Source: Microbacterium capsulatum (GTDB lineage Bacteria; Actinomycetota; Actinomycetes; Actinomycetales; Microbacteriaceae). Taken from it: DNA of 64,000 nt. Positions 60,935 to 64,000 of this stretch are shown in pieces. The notes under the pieces were generated by a model that ran no database searches, was not told where the DNA came from, and saw nothing but the letters and a program-made list of their open reading frames with translations. Location: NCBI RefSeq assembly GCF_030865425.1, contig NZ_JAVFCB010000006.1, positions 1-64,000 of the forward strand. The letters run 5' to 3'. The translations under genes and the position numbers were made by a program. The stretch's first letter is position 1. Every line of letters begins with the position of its first letter.

Positions 60935-62050
60935 TTACTTCGGGGAGCTGGGCGAGGCGACCTTGATGTCGCCCTTGACGATCTTGCTCTGCAGAGCCGT
61001 CAGCTCGTCCTTCAGGCCCTTCGGCAGCTTGCTGTCGAAGGAGTGGAACGGGGACAGGCCGACGCCGTTGTTCGCCAGGGTGCCCACGTACGGGGTCGGG
61101 TCGAACGTGCCCTTCGCCGCCTCGGTGACCGTGGTGTTGACCGCGTCGTCGATGCGCTTCATGACCGAGACCAGGATCTGGTCGGCGACCGAGGGGTCGG
61201 CCACCGCGAGGTCGGAGTCGACGCCGAGCATGACGGTCTTCTTGCCGCTGTCCTTCACGGCCGCACTGGCGGACAGGTAGATCGGACCGCCGACCGGGAA
61301 GATCACGTCGACGCCCTGGCCGAGCACCGAGTTCGCCGTCTGCTTGGCGACGTCGTTCGCCTGGAACGCGCCGGTGAACAGACCCTTCTGCGAGTCCTTG
61401 TCCCAGCCGACCGAGGTGACCTTGCCGCCCTTGTCCTCGTCGTACTTCTTGACGCCGTCGACGAAGCCGTCCATGAAGATCGTCACCGGCGGGATCTGCA
61501 TGCCGCCGAAGGTGCCGACCTTGTTGCCGCCCGCCTGCGCCGACCAGGCCGCAGCCGCGTAGCCGCCGAGGTAGGCCGCCTGGGCGGTGTCGAACAGGAT
61601 CGGCTTGATGTTCGGAGCGTCCGGCTTGCCGTCGCCGTCCGGGTCGGCGATCGAGTCGATGATGCCGAAGTTCAGCTTCGGGTTCGCGATCGCGGCCGCG
61701 GCGATCGCGGCGTCGAGCTTGAAGCCGACGCCGATGATCAGCGTGCACTTGCCGGCGATCAGCGCGTCGATGTTGGACTTGTAGTCGTTGTCGGACTTCG
61801 ACTCGACCTCGAGGGGCTTGACACCGAGGGTCTTGCCGGCCTTGTCCATGCCGTTCTTGGCGGACTCGTTGAACGACTTGTCGTTGAAGCCTCCGCTGTC
61901 GGAGACGAGGCAGGGCTTGAAGTTCGAGTCGGCGGGCTTCGCCGCGCCCGAACTCGCCGGAGCAGGAGCAGTGCCGCAGCCTGCCAGGGCGACGATGACA
62001 CCGGCTGCGACGGTCGCGCCGATCAGCTTCTTGGTGAGGGAGATGGTCAC
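60935..62050 (-). CDS. BMP family nucleoside-binding lipoprotein
   Basis: 371 residues from GTG 62050 (GGAGG five bases upstream). Signal peptide with lipobox ALAGC (Cys25), then a type I periplasmic-binding fold of the basic membrane protein/PnrA family: LVSDSGGFNDKSFNESAKNG is the hallmark start, with Asp and Phe that stack on the purine or pyrimidine base. Others are GVGFKLDAAIAAAA, TFGGMQIPPVTIFMDGFVDGV and VGGPIYLSASAAV. First gene of the operon with ATPase, two permeases, cdd and deoA, so the ligand is a nucleoside. Confidence 0.95.
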   Translation of the reverse strand: MTISLTKKLIGATVAAGVIVALAGCGTAPAPASSGAAKPADSNFKPCLVSDSGGFNDKSFNESAKNGMDKAGKTLGVKPLEVESKSDNDYKSNIDALIAGKCTLIIGVGFKLDAAIAAAAIANPKLNFGIIDSIADPDGDGKPDAPNIKPILFDTAQAAYLGGYAAAAWSAQAGGNKVGTFGGMQIPPVTIFMDGFVDGVKKYDEDKGGKVTSVGWDKDSQKGLFTGAFQANDVAKQTANSVLGQGVDVIFPVGGPIYLSASAAVKDSGKKTVMLGVDSDLAVADPSVADQILVSVMKRIDDAVNTTVTEAAKGTFDPTPYVGTLANNGVGLSPFHSFDSKLPKGLKDELTALQSKIVKGDIKVASPSSPK

Positions 62051-62185
62051 TCGGGCCTCCAGAACACGAGACCCGCGGCCATCGCGGGTCAATTGGAAAG
62101 TTACCTACTGTGACGCGGATCGGGCACCCTCGTCCCTGAGGCACTGGCCAATGGTTACAAACCTGAGATCATCTGCGCTCGGTCG

Positions 62186-62219
62186 TGCTCATATGAGCAG
62201 AAGGGGGTTCTCGTCCCCC
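62186..62219. promoter_or_regulatory. palindrome TGCTCATATGAGCA and adjacent hairpin upstream of the nucleoside operon
   Basis: A perfect 14-bp palindrome (62186-62199) lies 136 bases upstream of the binding-protein start, in the 237-base gap before the guanylyltransferase stop. It could bind a regulator. GGGGG (62203-62207) and CCCCC (62215-62219), flanked by GAAG/CTTC, form a hairpin that may end the guanylyltransferase transcript. Confidence 0.5.
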
Positions 62220-62287
62220 GCTTCAGAGCGTCCGTCCGCCCGTCCCCGCACCGGTCGAGCCGCTCGCGGACGCCGCGGCGGATCCGC

Positions 62288-63403
62288 TCACAGCACGTCG
62301 CCGCGGCCGGTGAGCTTGAGCGATTCGACGACGCCCTTGACCCGCTGCGCGTGCTCGATCGTCGTCACGAGCAGCGCGTCCGGGGTGTCCACCACGACGA
62401 TGTCCTTCACGCCGACGAGGCTGATCACCCGCGACGTCTGACTGACCAGGATCCCGGTCGCCGCGTCGGAGAGCACCCGCGCCGACGGCCCGAGCACGGC
62501 CAGGTCGTTCTTGCGCCCGTTCAGGATCAGCTTGGTGAGCGAGGCGAAGTCGCCCACGTCGTCCCAGTCGAAGTGCCCCGGCACGACGGCCAGGCGCCCG
62601 CGCTCGGCGGCCGGCTCGGCGATCGCGTAGTCGATCGCGATCTTCGGCAGTCCCGGCCAGATCCGGTCGACGACCGGTCCGCGCCGGTCGCGGTCGTCCC
62701 ACGCCTCGGCGAGCTCGATCAGCCCCGCGTGCAGCGCCGGCTGGTGCAGCGCGAGCTCGGCCAGCAGCACGTCGGCCCGGGCGATGAACATGCCGGCGTT
62801 CCACAGATAGGTGCGGTCGGCGATGTAGGACTTCGCGGTCGCGAGGTCGGGCTTCTCCACGAAGCGCTCGACGAGGGCGGCCTCGCGCGCGCCCTCGACG
62901 ACGAGTTCGCCGCCCTGCTTGATGTAGCCGAAGCCGACCGCGGGCTCGGTGGGGGTGATCCCGATCGTGACGATGTACCCCTGCCGGGCGACCTCGACGG
63001 CGTCGCGCACGGCGAACTCGAACACCCGGGTGCCGCGGATGACATGGTCTGCGCTGAAGGATCCGATGATGACGTCCGGGTCGCGGCGGTGCAGGATCGC
63101 GGCGGCGAGCCCGATCGCGGCGGCCGACTCGCGCGGCTCGGACTCCAGGATCACGTTCTTGTCGGCGATGCCGGGCAGCTGCTGCTCGACCGCGGCGCGG
63201 TGCGCGCGACCGGTGACGACGGCGATCCGGTCGGGCCCGGTCAGCGGCGCCAGACGATCCCAGGTGTCGCGGAGCAGGGACTGCCCCGACCCGGTCAGGT
63301 CGTGCAGGAACTTCGGCGCGTCGGCCCGGGACAGGGGCCAGAGCCGCGACCCGATGCCCCCCGCGGGGATGACGGCGTAGAAGTCCTTGATGGGCGCGCG
63401 CAT
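62288..63403 (-). CDS. manC: mannose-1-phosphate guanylyltransferase
   Basis: 371 residues. Makes GDP-mannose for lipomannan and glycoprotein synthesis. Nucleotidyltransferase domain: VIPAGGIGSRLWPLSRADAPKFL is the GTP-binding signature (PAGGxGxRLWPLSR), FSADHVI gives the metal Asp, RFVEKPD is the sugar-phosphate loop, and LWNAGMFIAR follows. DWDDVGDFASL near the C-terminal half and a short left-handed helix part complete the ~370-residue single-function form, without the isomerase domain of the long enzymes. A leaderless start is indicated. Confidence 0.94.
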   Translation of the reverse strand: MRAPIKDFYAVIPAGGIGSRLWPLSRADAPKFLHDLTGSGQSLLRDTWDRLAPLTGPDRIAVVTGRAHRAAVEQQLPGIADKNVILESEPRESAAAIGLAAAILHRRDPDVIIGSFSADHVIRGTRVFEFAVRDAVEVARQGYIVTIGITPTEPAVGFGYIKQGGELVVEGAREAALVERFVEKPDLATAKSYIADRTYLWNAGMFIARADVLLAELALHQPALHAGLIELAEAWDDRDRRGPVVDRIWPGLPKIAIDYAIAEPAAERGRLAVVPGHFDWDDVGDFASLTKLILNGRKNDLAVLGPSARVLSDAATGILVSQTSRVISLVGVKDIVVVDTPDALLVTTIEHAQRVKGVVESLKLTGRGDVL

Positions 63404-63410
63404 GGCCCCC

Positions 63411-63416
63411 AGGCTA
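63411..63416 (-). promoter_or_regulatory. -10 element of manC, leaderless
   Basis: TAGCCT on the minus strand ends seven bases before the ATG at 63403. Confidence 0.6.
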
Positions 63417-63448
63417 TCGGTGCCGCCCGACGGGGTGCGGTGATGTGC

Positions 63449-64000
63449 TCAGAGCATCTCCAGCGGCACCGGATGGGCGGGCGCCGGGAAGCGCCGGTCG
63501 ATCACGGCGAGCACGTCCTCGGGCAGGGTCGTGCCGAGCGCCGCCGCGTTCTCCCGCGCGTGGGCGACCGTCGCCGCCTTCGGGATGGCGAGCACGTCTC
63601 CCGCGCGGACCGCCCAGGCGAGCACGAGCTGCGCGACCGTGAGGCCGAGCGTCGCGGCGAGCTCGGCGAGCACGGGATCGCGGAGCACCCGGGCCTGCTC
63701 GAGCGGCGAGTACGCCATCGCCGGAATACCCTGCTCGCGCAGCAGCGGCAGCAGGTCCGCCTCGGGTCCGCGCCGCGTCGGGTTGTACAGGATCTGATCG
63801 GTCGCAGCGCCGTCCGGGAGCTCGGCGAGATCGTCCGGGTCGAGGTTGCTCACACCCCAGGCCAGGATCGCGCCCTCGTCGCACAGCCGCTCGAACGCCT
63901 CGACCGTCTCCTCGAACGGCACGGGCCCGCGCCAGTGCAGCAGATAGAGATCGAGCCGGTCGGTGCCGAGACGGGTGAGGCTGCCGTGCACGGCGCGGCG
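63449..64000 (-). CDS. aldo/keto reductase (5' end outside window)
   Basis: The last 184 codons of an aldo/keto reductase, open to the window end. LGTDRLDLYLLHWRGPVP is the strand carrying the conserved His of the catalytic tetrad. GAILAWGVSNLDPDDLAEL, DQILYNPTRRGPEADLL (usual QxxYxxxxR), GIPAMAYSPLEQARVL and VLAIPKAATVAHARENAAAL (NADPH-binding, IPK) are present. The N-terminal Asp, Tyr and Lys of the active site are not in the window. The stop is 45 bases from the manC start. Substrate unknown. Confidence 0.93.
   Translation of the reverse strand, partial: RRAVHGSLTRLGTDRLDLYLLHWRGPVPFEETVEAFERLCDEGAILAWGVSNLDPDDLAELPDGAATDQILYNPTRRGPEADLLPLLREQGIPAMAYSPLEQARVLRDPVLAELAATLGLTVAQLVLAWAVRAGDVLAIPKAATVAHARENAAALGTTLPEDVLAVIDRRFPAPAHPVPLEML

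Overview
The window is GC-rich, densely coded DNA from an actinobacterium, most likely of the Microbacteriaceae (Microbacterium-like). The evidence is the very high GC content, frequent GTG starts, ATGA/GTGA stop-start overlaps, many probable leaderless genes, a DUF222/HNH endonuclease gene with an actinobacterial-type SOS box, and an acyl-CoA carboxylase/purine-salvage gene order that matches Mycobacterium tuberculosis (birA-accD5-accE5-maf-accA3-lpdA-punA-pmmB-add-deoA-cdd). There is no rRNA, phage, insertion sequence or CRISPR array. One tRNA (Gln, UUG) is present.

Layout. 1-4,042: the 3' part of gnd, a nested palindrome, and an OmpR-type two-component pair. 4,059-6,949: a three-gene cluster of FMN-binding lipoprotein, ApbE flavin transferase and an RnfD/NqrB-like membrane domain fused to an FAD/NAD reductase, probably a membrane flavin electron-transfer chain. 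7,018-11,476: prs, glmU directly behind tRNA-Gln, then MarR, RluA and a thioredoxin-like protein. 11,582-14,075: a polar amino acid ABC importer. 14,235-16,549: a CPA1 antiporter and a rhodanese. 16,560-19,613: a PfkB sugar kinase diverging from a PLP deaminase and an IclR regulator, around a shared operator. 19,698-20,216: a lone uraD-like gene.

20,389-31,389 is the most striking accessory region. A LysR gene lies upstream of a co-directional nine-gene run: MFS carrier, class III CoA-transferase, acyl-CoA dehydrogenase, SDR, thiolase, enoyl-CoA hydratase, etfB, etfA and a translationally coupled b-type cytochrome with an odd duplicated N-terminal motif. Together they encode a complete import, CoA-activation and beta-oxidation route for an unidentified carboxylic acid, with a plausible dedicated electron exit to the membrane.

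31,448-42,319: an ABC-F ATPase, an SOS-box HNH gene, a deaminase, ZapE, BirA, the acyl-CoA carboxylase beta/epsilon subunits, and a three-gene LuxR-type two-component system whose third member looks like a degenerate kinase. 42,368-54,835: an RNA methyltransferase, maf, the biotinylated carboxylase alpha subunit (substrate of BirA, partner of accD/accE), the LpdA-type quinone reductase, PNP and phosphomutase. Next come a small island (AbiEi-like gene, palindromic repeats, GNAT, a monooxygenase remnant with an SDR) and adenosine deaminase. 54,985-62,050: thymidine phosphorylase, cytidine deaminase and a BMP-type nucleoside ABC importer, which with add and punA form a nucleoside uptake and salvage unit. 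62,288-64,000: mannose-1-phosphate guanylyltransferase and the 3' part of an aldo/keto reductase.
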